Shown here one piece after another: positions 18,753 through 27,163 of a stretch of 64,000 nucleotides of DNA (positions are counted from its first letter, which is position 1; each line of letters opens with the position of its first letter). Both the position numbers and the translations under genes were made by a program. The notes beneath the pieces were generated by a model. The model made no database searches. It was not told the origin of the DNA and saw only the letters and a program-made list of their open reading frames with translations. This DNA is from Paraburkholderia tagetis (GTDB lineage: Bacteria > Pseudomonadota > Gammaproteobacteria > Burkholderiales > Burkholderiaceae). Location of the stretch: positions 63,339 through 127,338 of the forward strand of contig NZ_JAKLJA010000014.1 in the NCBI RefSeq assembly GCF_022213065.1. The letters run 5' to 3'.

Positions 18753-19802
18753 ATGAAAACCATCAAGGGCCCGGCGATTTTCCTCGCCCAGTTCCTGGGC
18801 GACGAGGCGCCGTTCGAGAGCTTCGCGCACATGGCGCAGTGGGCCGCGCAACTGGGCTACAAGGGCATTCAGGTGCCCTGCGACGCGCGCCTGATCGATC
18901 TCGAACAGGCCGCGTCGAGCGTCGCGTACTGCGACGAGCTGCGCCAGATTGCCGACGATGCGGGCGTCGTGATCACCGAGCTCTCGACGCATCTGCAAGG
19001 GCAACTCGTGGCCGTGCATCCGGCCTACGACGTGCTGTTCGATGGCTTCGCGGCGCCGCACGTGCGCGGCGATCGCGAGGCGCGCGCGGCGTGGGCGATC
19101 GGGCAAATGCTGCTCGCGGCGAAGGCGTCGAAGCATCTGGGGCTGACTGCGCACGTGACGTTTTCGGGCGCGCTCGCGTGGCCGTATCTGTATCCGTGGC
19201 CGCAGCGGCCGGCAGGGCTCGTTGAGACGGCGTTCGAGACGCTCGCGCAACGCTGGCGGCCGATCCTCGACGCGTTCGACACCGCGGGCGTCGACGTGTG
19301 CTACGAGCTGCATCCGGGCGAGGACCTGCACGATGGCGTGACGTTCGAGCGATTTCTTGCGGCAGTGGACGAGCATCCGCGCGCGAACATCCTCTACGAC
19401 CCAAGCCATTTCGTGTTGCAGCAGCTCGACTACCTCGCTTTCATCGACCTCTATCACGCGCGCATCAAGGCTTTTCACGTGAAAGACGCCGAGTTCCGGC
19501 CCAGCGGCCGACAGGGCGTGTACGGCGGCTACAGCAGTTGGGTCGAGCGCGCGGGGCGCTTTCGCTCGCTCGGCGACGGGCAGATCGACTTCGGCGCGAT
19601 CTTCTCGAAGCTCACGCAGTACGACTATCCCGGCTGGGCCGTGCTCGAATGGGAGTGCGCGCTCAAGCATCCTCAGGACGGCGCGCGCGAGGGCGCCGAG
19701 TTTATCCGGCGGCACATCATCCGCGTGGCCGAGCATGCGTTCGACGACTTCGCGGGTAGTGGCGTCGATGCCGCAGGGCTGAAGGGCGTGCTCGGGCTCT
19801 GA
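18753..19802 (+). CDS. TIM-barrel sugar isomerase/epimerase family protein
   Basis: 349 residues from ATG 18753, which has AAGGGGA at a 7-base distance. An in-frame GTG at 18747 is an alternative. It is a xylose-isomerase-like TIM barrel (AP endonuclease family 2) with candidate metal ligands in CYELHPGEDLH, LYDPSHFVLQQ, IKAFHVKDAE and VLEWECALKH. Members isomerise, epimerise or eliminate on sugars and keto-sugars. The pairing with a downstream Gfo/Idh/MocA dehydrogenase resembles oxidise-then-rearrange pathways known for levoglucosan or inositols. The exact reaction is unknown. Confidence 0.85.
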   Translation: MKTIKGPAIFLAQFLGDEAPFESFAHMAQWAAQLGYKGIQVPCDARLIDLEQAASSVAYCDELRQIADDAGVVITELSTHLQGQLVAVHPAYDVLFDGFAAPHVRGDREARAAWAIGQMLLAAKASKHLGLTAHVTFSGALAWPYLYPWPQRPAGLVETAFETLAQRWRPILDAFDTAGVDVCYELHPGEDLHDGVTFERFLAAVDEHPRANILYDPSHFVLQQLDYLAFIDLYHARIKAFHVKDAEFRPSGRQGVYGGYSSWVERAGRFRSLGDGQIDFGAIFSKLTQYDYPGWAVLEWECALKHPQDGAREGAEFIRRHIIRVAEHAFDDFAGSGVDAAGLKGVLGL

Positions 19803-19827
19803 AGCGCGGACAGAAAGGAGCAAAGCG

Positions 19828-20982
19828 ATGGCGGCTACGGCACCACGAAGACTCCGGCTCGGCATGGTCGGTGGCGGAGAGGGCGCTTTCATCGGCGCCG
19901 TGCACCGCATTGCGGCGCGGCTCGACGACTGCTTCGAGCTGGTCGCGGGCGCCCTGTCGTCCGATGCGGCGCGCGCGCAGGCCAGCGCCGGGGCACTCGG
20001 CGTCGCGCGCAGCTATGCCGACTGGCGCGAGATGGCGCGTGTGGAAGGCGCGCGCGATGACGGCATCGACGCCGTGGCGATCGTCACGCCCAACCATCTG
20101 CATGCCCCGGTCGCGCATGCATTCATGGATGCGGGCATCCACGTGATTTGCGACAAGCCGCTCGCGGTGTCGCTGGCCGAGGGCGAGGCGCTCGCTCGGC
20201 ACGCGCGCGAGGCGAATCTCGTGTTCGCGCTCACGCACACTTATTCGGGCTATCCGCTCGTGCGGCACGCGCGGGAGCTTGTCGCGGCGGGCGAGCTTGG
20301 CGAGGTGCGCGTCGTGCAGGTCGAATACGCGCAGGACTGGCTCGCCACGCCGCTCGAACGCGACGGCGCGAACCGGCAGGCGAGCTGGCGCACCGATCCG
20401 GCGCAGGCGGGACCGGCGGGTTGTCTCGGCGATATCGGCACGCATGCCTATCAGCTAGCGGCGTTCGTGAGCGGGCTGACGCCCGAATCCGTTGCCGCCG
20501 AAGTGCATACGTTCGTGCCCGGGCGACGCGTGGACGATCACGTCCAGGCCATGCTGCGCTATGCGAGCGGCGCGCGCGGCATGCTGTGGGCGAGCCAGGT
20601 GGCGAGCGGTGCGGAGAATGCGCTGCGGCTGCGCGTCTACGGCACGAAAGCGGGACTGGCGTTCGACCAGGAGGAGCCCAACGTGCTGTGGTTCACCCCG
20701 CAGGGCGGCGAGGCGCGGCGCCTCACGCGCGGCCGCGTGACGGGGGAGGCCGCGCGGCACGCCACCCGCGTGCCGGCGGGGCATCCCGAGGGCTATCTGG
20801 AGGCGTTCGCGCAGCTTTATCGCGACGCGGCGGCTCAGATTCGTGCGCGCGGGGAGGGCGTCGCGCCGCCGCAGGAGAGCCTGTTGCTGACCACGGTTGA
20901 CGATGGCGTGGCCGGGCTGCGCTTCATCGAAGCCGTGCTGGCGAGCAGCGCGGCGAACGGCGCCTGGCGAAGCATCGGTTGA
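19828..20982 (+). CDS. Gfo/Idh/MocA-family NAD(P)-dependent dehydrogenase
   Basis: 384 residues with an AAGGAG ribosome site. The N-terminal Rossmann fold begins GMVGGGEGAFIGAVHR. The catalytic EKP-type motif appears as CDKPLA near residue 110, and GDIGTHAYQLA supplies the conserved Asp/His pair. The family oxidises hydroxyls of sugars or polyols. It is the last gene of the operon, so it probably acts on the imported sugar or on the product of the TIM-barrel enzyme. The substrate is not predictable from sequence alone. Confidence 0.88.
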   Translation: MAATAPRRLRLGMVGGGEGAFIGAVHRIAARLDDCFELVAGALSSDAARAQASAGALGVARSYADWREMARVEGARDDGIDAVAIVTPNHLHAPVAHAFMDAGIHVICDKPLAVSLAEGEALARHAREANLVFALTHTYSGYPLVRHARELVAAGELGEVRVVQVEYAQDWLATPLERDGANRQASWRTDPAQAGPAGCLGDIGTHAYQLAAFVSGLTPESVAAEVHTFVPGRRVDDHVQAMLRYASGARGMLWASQVASGAENALRLRVYGTKAGLAFDQEEPNVLWFTPQGGEARRLTRGRVTGEAARHATRVPAGHPEGYLEAFAQLYRDAAAQIRARGEGVAPPQESLLLTTVDDGVAGLRFIEAVLASSAANGAWRSIG

Positions 20983-21134
20983 GGTGCTCGAACGTCGGCG
21001 TGAGCGGGCGGCAAGGCCTCCCCCACAGCACCCCCCAAGTCCCCCCATAGCCATTCGGATGAATTGAGCGGATCGCGTCAGACAGCGAAACTCGAAGCGT
21101 GTTTAACCTGCTTCAAAGGAACAGCATGTCTGAC

Positions 21135-21155
21135 GTAATACAACTGAATTACAAT
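21135..21155 (+). promoter_or_regulatory. Candidate promoter/operator of the antitoxin gene
   Basis: A -10-like TACAAT (21150-21155) overlaps an inverted repeat GTAAT (21135-21139) / ATTAC (21148-21152). Antitoxins of the RelB class bind such repeats to repress their own promoter. No good -35 hexamer is visible, so the call is tentative. Confidence 0.35.
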
Positions 21156-21188
21156 GCAGCTTCGAACATCACGCGAAGGAGTTGGGGG

Positions 21189-21476
21189 ATGAGCGCAAGC
21201 GCATTGGTACAGGTCCGCATCGATCCGGCGCTCAAGGAGCGCGCGTCGGCGGTGCTCGAAAATATGGGGCTCACCGTTTCGGACGCGGTGCGCATCCTGC
21301 TCACACGCGTCGCGAACGAAGGGGCGCTGCCGTTTGACTTCGCGGTCGATCCGGCCACGCACGATGCGTGGTTCCGCGCGAAGGTGCGCGAGGCGCTCGA
21401 AGACCCGCGGCCGGGCATCGAGGCGGATGAGGTGGAGGCGCATTTTGCAAAGCGGCGCGCGGCCACCATCCGCTAG
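21189..21476 (+). CDS. RelB/DinJ-family antitoxin without an adjacent toxin
   Basis: 95 residues from ATG 21189, which has a GAAGGAG ribosome site. The N-terminus ALVQVRIDPALKERA and GLTVSDAVRILLTRVANEG are the ribbon-helix-helix DNA-binding region of RelB/DinJ antitoxins, and PFDF follows as in the family. The C-terminal half normally wraps the toxin. No RelE/YafQ-type toxin gene follows, because the next gene converges from the other strand 13 bp away. It may be an orphan regulator or a remnant of a toxin-antitoxin pair. Confidence 0.87.
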   Translation: MSASALVQVRIDPALKERASAVLENMGLTVSDAVRILLTRVANEGALPFDFAVDPATHDAWFRAKVREALEDPRPGIEADEVEAHFAKRRAATIR

Positions 21477-21489
21477 CCGCACAGCCGCG

Positions 21490-22734
21490 TTACTGCGTGA
21501 GATACACGAACTTGCCGCCGCGTATCGTGCCCATCACGCTCGCGCGCTGGTCGAGGCCCACGTGGTCCTTTTCGCTGGTGCTGACCACGCCGTTGGGCAC
21601 GACCAGTTCGTGAGCGTGCTCGAGCGCCTGGCGCAACGCCACGCGAAACGCCTCCGTGCCGGGTTGCGCGCTCTTGAGCGCGCGCGTCACGGCATCCTGA
21701 AGGCGCGGGTACACGCCGGCCGCGTCGCCCGCGAACTGCGTGACCGTGCCCGGGCCGTATTTCGCTTCATACGCATCGACGAACGCGAGCGCGGCCTTGT
21801 GCGCCGGGTGGTCCGCTGGCAGCGTGCGCGCGACCACGACGGGCTGTGTCGGGAACAGCGTGCCCTCCACGTCCTTGCCACCGAGCTTGATGAACTCGGG
21901 CGTGGCAATACCGTGCGTCTGATAGATCGCGCCCTTGTAGCCGCGCTCGACCAGTGTGCGCTGCGGCAGCACGCTGGGCGTGCCGGCACCCGCAATCAGC
22001 ATGGCGTCGGGCTTCGCGGCCATCAGCTTGAGGACCTGGCCCGTCACGCTGGCATCGGTGCGGTTAAAGCGCTCCGTGGCCACGATCTGGATGTTGCGTT
22101 CCTTCGCGAACTTCGTGAACTCGTTGAGCCAGCTATCGCCGTAGCTGTCCGCAAAGCCGATGAAGCCCACGGTCTTCACGCCGTGCGCGGCCATGTAGCG
22201 CGTCATCACGTCGGCCATGGCGGCGTCGGTCTGCGCCATCTTGAAGGCCCACACGCGTGCGCCTTGCTGCGGTTCGACCACGGAGCCCGAGCCTACCAGC
22301 GTGATCATCGGCGTTTTGGCCTCGGCCACGGGGTCGAGCGCGGCGAGCGCCGCCGGCGTGATGTTCGGCCCGACGATCACGTCCACGTGATCCTCGTTGA
22401 TGAGCTTGCGGATGTTGCGCACCGCCGCGCCCGGATCGGAGCCATCGTCGAGCACGATGTAATCGGTCTTCTGGCCGGCGATCTCGGAGGGCCACATCAG
22501 CATGGCGTTCTTGCTCGTGATGCCGATGGCCGCGGCGGGGCCGGTGCTCGACAGGTCGATGCCGACCTTGAGATCGGCATGCGCGGCAGGGGCGAACGCG
22601 GCGGCGGCGAGCGCGGCTGCCGCCGCGAGCAGACGCAGCGGACGCAGCGAGCGCCGCGGCGAAAGGAAGCGCGGGCTCAGTGGCGAAATCAGGGACGAGG
22701 GCAGGAGCGAACTCAGACGCGGTTGCAGCTTCAT
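21490..22734 (-). CDS. LivK-type ABC transporter substrate-binding protein
   Basis: 414 residues. A long, basic N-terminal signal region with an Ala-rich core ends near residue 53 (AAHA). A periplasmic-binding type 1 fold follows (LKVGIDLSSTGPAAAIG, VDVIVGPNITPAAL). The family binds branched-chain amino acids, amides, urea or aromatic acids. No permease or ATPase genes accompany it, so it either shares components encoded elsewhere or acts as a solitary binding protein. GGAG lies 9 bases before the ATG. Confidence 0.88.
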   Translation of the reverse strand: MKLQPRLSSLLPSSLISPLSPRFLSPRRSLRPLRLLAAAAALAAAAFAPAAHADLKVGIDLSSTGPAAAIGITSKNAMLMWPSEIAGQKTDYIVLDDGSDPGAAVRNIRKLINEDHVDVIVGPNITPAALAALDPVAEAKTPMITLVGSGSVVEPQQGARVWAFKMAQTDAAMADVMTRYMAAHGVKTVGFIGFADSYGDSWLNEFTKFAKERNIQIVATERFNRTDASVTGQVLKLMAAKPDAMLIAGAGTPSVLPQRTLVERGYKGAIYQTHGIATPEFIKLGGKDVEGTLFPTQPVVVARTLPADHPAHKAALAFVDAYEAKYGPGTVTQFAGDAAGVYPRLQDAVTRALKSAQPGTEAFRVALRQALEHAHELVVPNGVVSTSEKDHVGLDQRASVMGTIRGGKFVYLTQ

Positions 22735-22862
22735 GCGATGGGTCTCCAGGAGGATATGAAGCGAGAAGCGTTGTTGTAATGGGGCTTGATTGTTCTGCTT
22801 GATTGTTTTTCCAGCGCGCTCCGCGCGCCGCCACGGCTAGTGAATTGCCGCTCGCGAGTTAC

Positions 22863-23804
22863 TTACAGCTCGTAGGTCTCGTGCCCGCCCTTGAGCGCCT
22901 GCTCGATCAGCTTGCGGTTCAGGCTCGGCGAGAGCAGCTCCACCAGCGTATAGACATAGCTGCGCAGGTACGCGCCCTGTTTGAGCGCCACGCGCGTCAC
23001 GTTGCTGCCGAACAGGTGGCCCACCGGCACGGCGCGCAGATGGCGGTCGCGCTCGGCGTTAAAAGCGATGTCGGCCATGATGCCCACGCCCAGACCCAGT
23101 TCCACGTAAGTCTTGATCACGTCCGCGTCGATGGCTTCGAGCACGATGTCGGGCGAGAGGCCGCGCAGGCGGAACGCGTCGTTGATCTTCGTGCGGCCCG
23201 CGAACGCGTTGTCGTAGGTGATGAGCGGAAATTGGGCCAGATCGTCGAGCGAGAGCGGCTTGCGCTCAAGCAGCGGGTGATCGGGCAGCATCATCGCCAC
23301 GTGGTGCCAGGTGAAGCAGGGCAGCGATACCAGCTCCTTGTAGCCGGAGATGGCTTCCGTCGCGATGCAGAGGTCGGCCTGGTCGTGCAGCACCATCTCG
23401 GCCACCTGGGTCGGGCTGCCTTGCAGAATCGAAAGGTGCACCTTCGGAAAGCGCCGCTTGAATTCGGCGATGGCCGCCGGCAACGAGTAGCGCGCCTGGG
23501 TATGGGTGGCGGCGATGGTCAGGTTGCCCTGATCCTGCGCGGCGTAGTCCTTGCCCACCCGTTTCAGACTCTCCACTTCCTGAAGAATGCGCTCCACCGA
23601 GGCGAGGATGATGCGCCCCGGCTCCGTGAGCGAGCGCACGCGCTTGCCGTGCCGGGTAAAGATTTCGACCCCAAGCTCATCCTCCAGCTCGATGATCGCC
23701 TTCGAGACGCCGGGCTGGCTTGTATACAGGGCCTTGGCCGCTTCCGTGAGATTGAAATTCTGACGCACCGCCTCGCGCACGAAGCGGAACTGGTGCAGGT
23801 TCAT
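22863..23804 (-). CDS. cysB: CysB-type LysR-family regulator of sulfur assimilation
   Basis: 313 residues. It has an N-terminal LysR winged helix (NLTEAAKALYTSQPGVSKAI) and a C-terminal effector domain matching CysB/Cbl (ATHTQARYSLP, ITYDNAFAGR, ADVIKTYVELGLGVGIM). CysB-type regulators activate sulfate assimilation when sulfur is limiting, with acetylserine or APS as effectors. It is transcribed divergently from cysI, which supports this assignment over other LysR members. A paralogue such as SsuR/Cbl cannot be excluded. Confidence 0.88.
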   Translation of the reverse strand: MNLHQFRFVREAVRQNFNLTEAAKALYTSQPGVSKAIIELEDELGVEIFTRHGKRVRSLTEPGRIILASVERILQEVESLKRVGKDYAAQDQGNLTIAATHTQARYSLPAAIAEFKRRFPKVHLSILQGSPTQVAEMVLHDQADLCIATEAISGYKELVSLPCFTWHHVAMMLPDHPLLERKPLSLDDLAQFPLITYDNAFAGRTKINDAFRLRGLSPDIVLEAIDADVIKTYVELGLGVGIMADIAFNAERDRHLRAVPVGHLFGSNVTRVALKQGAYLRSYVYTLVELLSPSLNRKLIEQALKGGHETYEL

Positions 23805-24030
23805 ATATAACCCCTTGGCATATCAACCTGATTTTTAGATCGTTTGAAATATAAAGCGAGTTTATTACCATTCATCGAAGTTTTCCAATATGGATATCTG
23901 TTTTGGTCATTAGCAACGGAGCGGCGCGCTGAAGGGTGCCGGTCTTTAGCCAGGATCAAGGCGGTCGAATTGAAATCGGAGCGCGCGGCGTAACCGGAAC
24001 GCTGCGAATGAACAACCCTGGGGTCCCCGA
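23805..24030. promoter_or_regulatory. Divergent cysB-cysI promoter region
   Basis: This 226-bp region separates the regulator from the cys operon. Positions 23805-23915 are markedly AT-rich in a GC-rich context, which fits the CysB-binding and promoter area for both directions. No single -35/-10 pair stands out. The stretch 23930-24030 is the cysI leader, with no strong ribosome site. Confidence 0.6.
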
Positions 24031-25710
24031 ATGTACCAATACGATCAGTACGACCAGACCATCGTTGACGAGCGCGTCGCGCAATACCGCGATCAGGTTC
24101 GCCGGCGCCTCTCGGGCGAATTGAGCGAGGAAGAGTTCCGCCCGCTGCGCCTGCAGAACGGCCTGTACTACCAGCGCCACGCCTATATGCACCGCATCGC
24201 GGTGCCGTACGGCAACCTGCGCAGCGACCAGCTTCGCATGCTCGGTCGCATCGCCCGCGAGCACGATCGCGGCTACGGCCACTTCTCGACGCGCACGAAC
24301 GTCCAGTACAACTGGATCAAGCTCGAAGAAACGCCCGAGATCCTCGCCAAGCTCGCGTCGGTGCAGATGCACGCCATCCAGACCTCGGGCAACTGCATCC
24401 GCAATATCACCGCCGACCAGTTCGCGGGCGTCGCACCCGACGAGATCGTCGATCCGCGTCCGTGGGCCGAGATTCTGCGCCAGTGGTCGACGTTCCACCC
24501 CGAGTTCGCGTGGCTGCCGCGCAAGTTCAAGATCGCCGTCTCCGGCACGAAGGAAGACCGCGTGGCCGTGCAGATCCACGACCTGGGCGTCTACCTCGAC
24601 CGTAACGAGAAGGGCGAAGTCGTCGCGAGCATTCTCGCGGGCGGCGGCCTCGGCCGCACGCCGATCGTCGGCGCCATCATCAAGCGCGACCTGCCGTGGC
24701 AGCATCTGCTGACCTACTGCGAAGCGGTGCTGCGCGTGTACAACCGCTATGGCCGCCGCGACAACATGTTCAAGGCGCGTATCAAGATCCTCGTGAAGGC
24801 GCTCTCGCCGGCGAAGTTCGCCGAGCAAGTGGAAGAGGAGTGGCAGCACCTGAAGGACGGCCCCTCGACGCTCACGCAGGAAGAGCTCGACCGCGTCTCG
24901 CAGTACTTCGTGCCGCCGGTCTACGAGAAGCTCGCCGATACCGATGCGTCGTACGAAAAGCATCTGCTCGAAAACCGCGCGTTCGCGCGCTGGGTCGAGC
25001 GCAACGTGCGCCCGCACCGCGTGCCGGGTTATGCCTCGGTGACGCTTTCGCTTAAGTCGGGCAAGGTCGCAACGGGCGACGCCACCGACAAGCAGATGGA
25101 AGCCGTGGCCGACTGGGCCGACGAATACTCGTTCGGCAAGATCCGCATCTCGCACGAGCAGAACCTGATCCTCGCCGACGTCAAGAAGCGCGACCTCTTC
25201 GCGGTCTGGGAAAAGGCCAAGGAGCAAGGTTTCGCCACGCCGAACATCGGCCTCTTGACCGACATCATCTCGTGCCCGGGCGGCGACTTCTGCTCGCTCG
25301 CGAATGCGAAGTCGATCCCCATCGCGCTTGCGATCCAGGAGCGCTTCGAGAATCTCGACTACGTCTACGACCTGGGCGACCTGTCGCTGAACATCTCGGG
25401 CTGCATCAATGCGTGCGGTCACCACCACGTCGGCAACATCGGCGTGCTGGGCGTCGACAAGGACGGCTCGGAGTGGTACCAGGTCACGCTCGGCGGCGAG
25501 CAGGGCAGCGGCGCAAACGGCGCGCGCCTTGGCCGCGTGATCGGCCCGTCGTTCTCGGCAGAAGAGATGGCCGACGTGGTGCAGAAGGTGATCGACACGT
25601 TCGTCGAGCAGCGCGTCGATGGCGAGCGCTTCATCGACACGTATGACCGCATCGGCATCGCGCCCTTCAAGGAGCGCGTGTACGCATCGCGCCAGCCGGT
25701 CCACGCTTAA
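24031..25710 (+). CDS. cysI: Assimilatory sulfite reductase hemoprotein (CysI-type nitrite/sulfite reductase)
   Basis: 559 residues. This siroheme and [4Fe-4S] enzyme reduces sulfite to sulfide. Cluster and siroheme ligands appear as CPGGDFC (Cys at about 415 and 421) and GCINACGHHH (Cys at about 458 and 462). Two ferredoxin-like half domains and the substrate-binding segment FSTRTNVQYNW are present. No flavoprotein gene (cysJ) follows, as is usual in beta-proteobacteria, where another electron donor is used. It is the first gene of the cys operon and divergent from cysB. Nitrite reduction is a less likely alternative given the neighbours. Confidence 0.94.
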   Translation: MYQYDQYDQTIVDERVAQYRDQVRRRLSGELSEEEFRPLRLQNGLYYQRHAYMHRIAVPYGNLRSDQLRMLGRIAREHDRGYGHFSTRTNVQYNWIKLEETPEILAKLASVQMHAIQTSGNCIRNITADQFAGVAPDEIVDPRPWAEILRQWSTFHPEFAWLPRKFKIAVSGTKEDRVAVQIHDLGVYLDRNEKGEVVASILAGGGLGRTPIVGAIIKRDLPWQHLLTYCEAVLRVYNRYGRRDNMFKARIKILVKALSPAKFAEQVEEEWQHLKDGPSTLTQEELDRVSQYFVPPVYEKLADTDASYEKHLLENRAFARWVERNVRPHRVPGYASVTLSLKSGKVATGDATDKQMEAVADWADEYSFGKIRISHEQNLILADVKKRDLFAVWEKAKEQGFATPNIGLLTDIISCPGGDFCSLANAKSIPIALAIQERFENLDYVYDLGDLSLNISGCINACGHHHVGNIGVLGVDKDGSEWYQVTLGGEQGSGANGARLGRVIGPSFSAEEMADVVQKVIDTFVEQRVDGERFIDTYDRIGIAPFKERVYASRQPVHA

Positions 25711-25743
25711 CAGCAGCACGCAACGAGACACGAGAGTCAAGCA

Positions 25744-26313
25744 ATGGCATTGGTTATCAAAAAACGCGAGATCGTCGAAGACAACTGGCAAGTCGTGCGC
25801 GCGGCTGAAGACGGCGCACTGCCTGAGGCTTCGGCGCTGCCCGCCGGCAAGGTGCTGGTGCCGCTCGCGCTGTGGCAGGCGCACCGCGACGCGCTGGTTG
25901 CCTCGCGCGGCAAGGATGAGCTCGGCGTGTGGCTTGCGCCGGACAGCGAACCGGCTGACATCGCCGGCGATTTCGACAAGGTCGCGCTGATCGGCGTGGA
26001 CTTCCCGGTGTTCCGCGATGGCCGCGGCTTTTCGATCGGCCGCCTGCTGCGCGAGCGCTTTGGCTACAAGGGCGAGCTGCGCGCGATCGGCGACGTGCTG
26101 CGCGACCAGCTGCGTTTCCACGAGCGCTGTGGCTTCGATTCGTTCGCCGTGCGCGCCGACAAGGACATCAACGACGCGCTCAACGCGTTCACCGAGTTCA
26201 CGGTGCAGTACCAGGGCGCGTTCGACGAGCCGTCGCCGCTGTTCCGCCGTCGTGCGGCGCTGGCGGCGCAAGCGGTGGCACAAGCAGCGGCACAGCAGGG
26301 CGCCGCAGCATGA
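25744..26313 (+). CDS. DUF934 family protein of the sulfate assimilation operon
   Basis: 189 residues. It matches the DUF934 family, which is found next to cysI in many proteobacteria and has no settled biochemical role. Conserved segments include DFPVFRDGRGFSIGRLLR, GELRAIGDVLRDQL and CGFDSFAVR. The C-terminus is a low-complexity Ala/Gln tail. It lies 33 bp after cysI and overlaps cysH by 4 bp (ATGA), so it is translated with them. A role in supporting the sulfite reductase is a guess from context. Confidence 0.9.
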   Translation: MALVIKKREIVEDNWQVVRAAEDGALPEASALPAGKVLVPLALWQAHRDALVASRGKDELGVWLAPDSEPADIAGDFDKVALIGVDFPVFRDGRGFSIGRLLRERFGYKGELRAIGDVLRDQLRFHERCGFDSFAVRADKDINDALNAFTEFTVQYQGAFDEPSPLFRRRAALAAQAVAQAAAQQGAAA

Positions 26314-27065
26314 GCACCGTCGCCACCGGAATCACTGCGGACTTGCAGGCGAAGATCGAGCGACTCGACGCGCTGCTCGATTCGATCGCCGCGCGTCACG
26401 CCAACGTGAAGCTTGCCAGCAGCCTCGCGGCCGAAGACATGCTGCTTACCCACGCGATCCTTTCGCGCGGCGTGAAGATCGGCGTCTTCTCGCTGAACAC
26501 GGGCCGCCTGCATGCGGAAACGCTCGGCATGATCGACCGCGTGCGCGAGCGCTACGGCTACGAGATCGAGCAGTTCCTTCCGCAGCAGGACGCGGTGGAC
26601 GAATACGTCGCGCAGCACGGCCTGAACGCGTTTTACGAGAGCATCGATCTGCGCAAGCGCTGCTGCGAGATCCGCAAGGTCGAGCCGCTCAATCGCGCGC
26701 TTTCGGATGTTTCGGCGTGGGTCACGGGCCAGCGCCGCGAGCAGTCGGTCACGCGTGCGGAGCTGCACGAGGAAGAGCACGACGGCGCGCGCAACATCGC
26801 CAAGTTCAATCCGCTCGCGGACTGGACCGAGGCCGACGTGTGGGCGTATCTGCGTGCCTTCGACGTGCCGGTGAACCCGCTGCATGCGCGCGGCTACCCG
26901 AGCATCGGTTGCGAGCCCTGTACGCGGGCCGTGCGTCCGGGCGAAGACAGCCGGGCGGGCCGCTGGTGGTGGGAGTCGCGCGACACGAAGGAATGCGGGC
27001 TGCACATCACGTCGGTTTCCGCGATTCCGGTCGTGCAAGCGCCGGCCGCCGGCCAGACGAACTAG
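26310..27065 (+). CDS. cysH: Adenylyl-sulfate (APS) reductase
   Basis: 251 residues. It reduces APS to sulfite with thioredoxin. The [4Fe-4S] ligands that mark the APS-using type are present: Cys118-Cys119 (KRCCEIRK) and C201-x-x-C204 (GCEPCTR). A C-terminal KECGLH supplies the catalytic Cys. The PAPS-using enteric enzyme lacks the double-Cys pair, so APS is the likely substrate. This agrees with the absence of cysC in the operon. Confidence 0.95.
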   Translation: MSTVATGITADLQAKIERLDALLDSIAARHANVKLASSLAAEDMLLTHAILSRGVKIGVFSLNTGRLHAETLGMIDRVRERYGYEIEQFLPQQDAVDEYVAQHGLNAFYESIDLRKRCCEIRKVEPLNRALSDVSAWVTGQRREQSVTRAELHEEEHDGARNIAKFNPLADWTEADVWAYLRAFDVPVNPLHARGYPSIGCEPCTRAVRPGEDSRAGRWWWESRDTKECGLHITSVSAIPVVQAPAAGQTN

Positions 27066-27163
27066 TATTGAAGGTTGTCGCGCCGTTTCCGTAAGGCGGC
27101 GCGAAGTCGAACACAGAGCACCGCGCTCCACTCACGCGGGGCGCATAGACGAAGGATCTGAAC

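Noticed and set aside
21001..21060. C-rich stretch after the dehydrogenase gene as a terminator
   Set aside because: Runs of C with no inverted repeat and no T-run do not form a Rho-independent terminator.
23956..26283. Long minus-strand open frame over cysI and the DUF934 gene
   Set aside because: It is antisense to clearly coding cysI. The translated product has no motif and no ribosome site.
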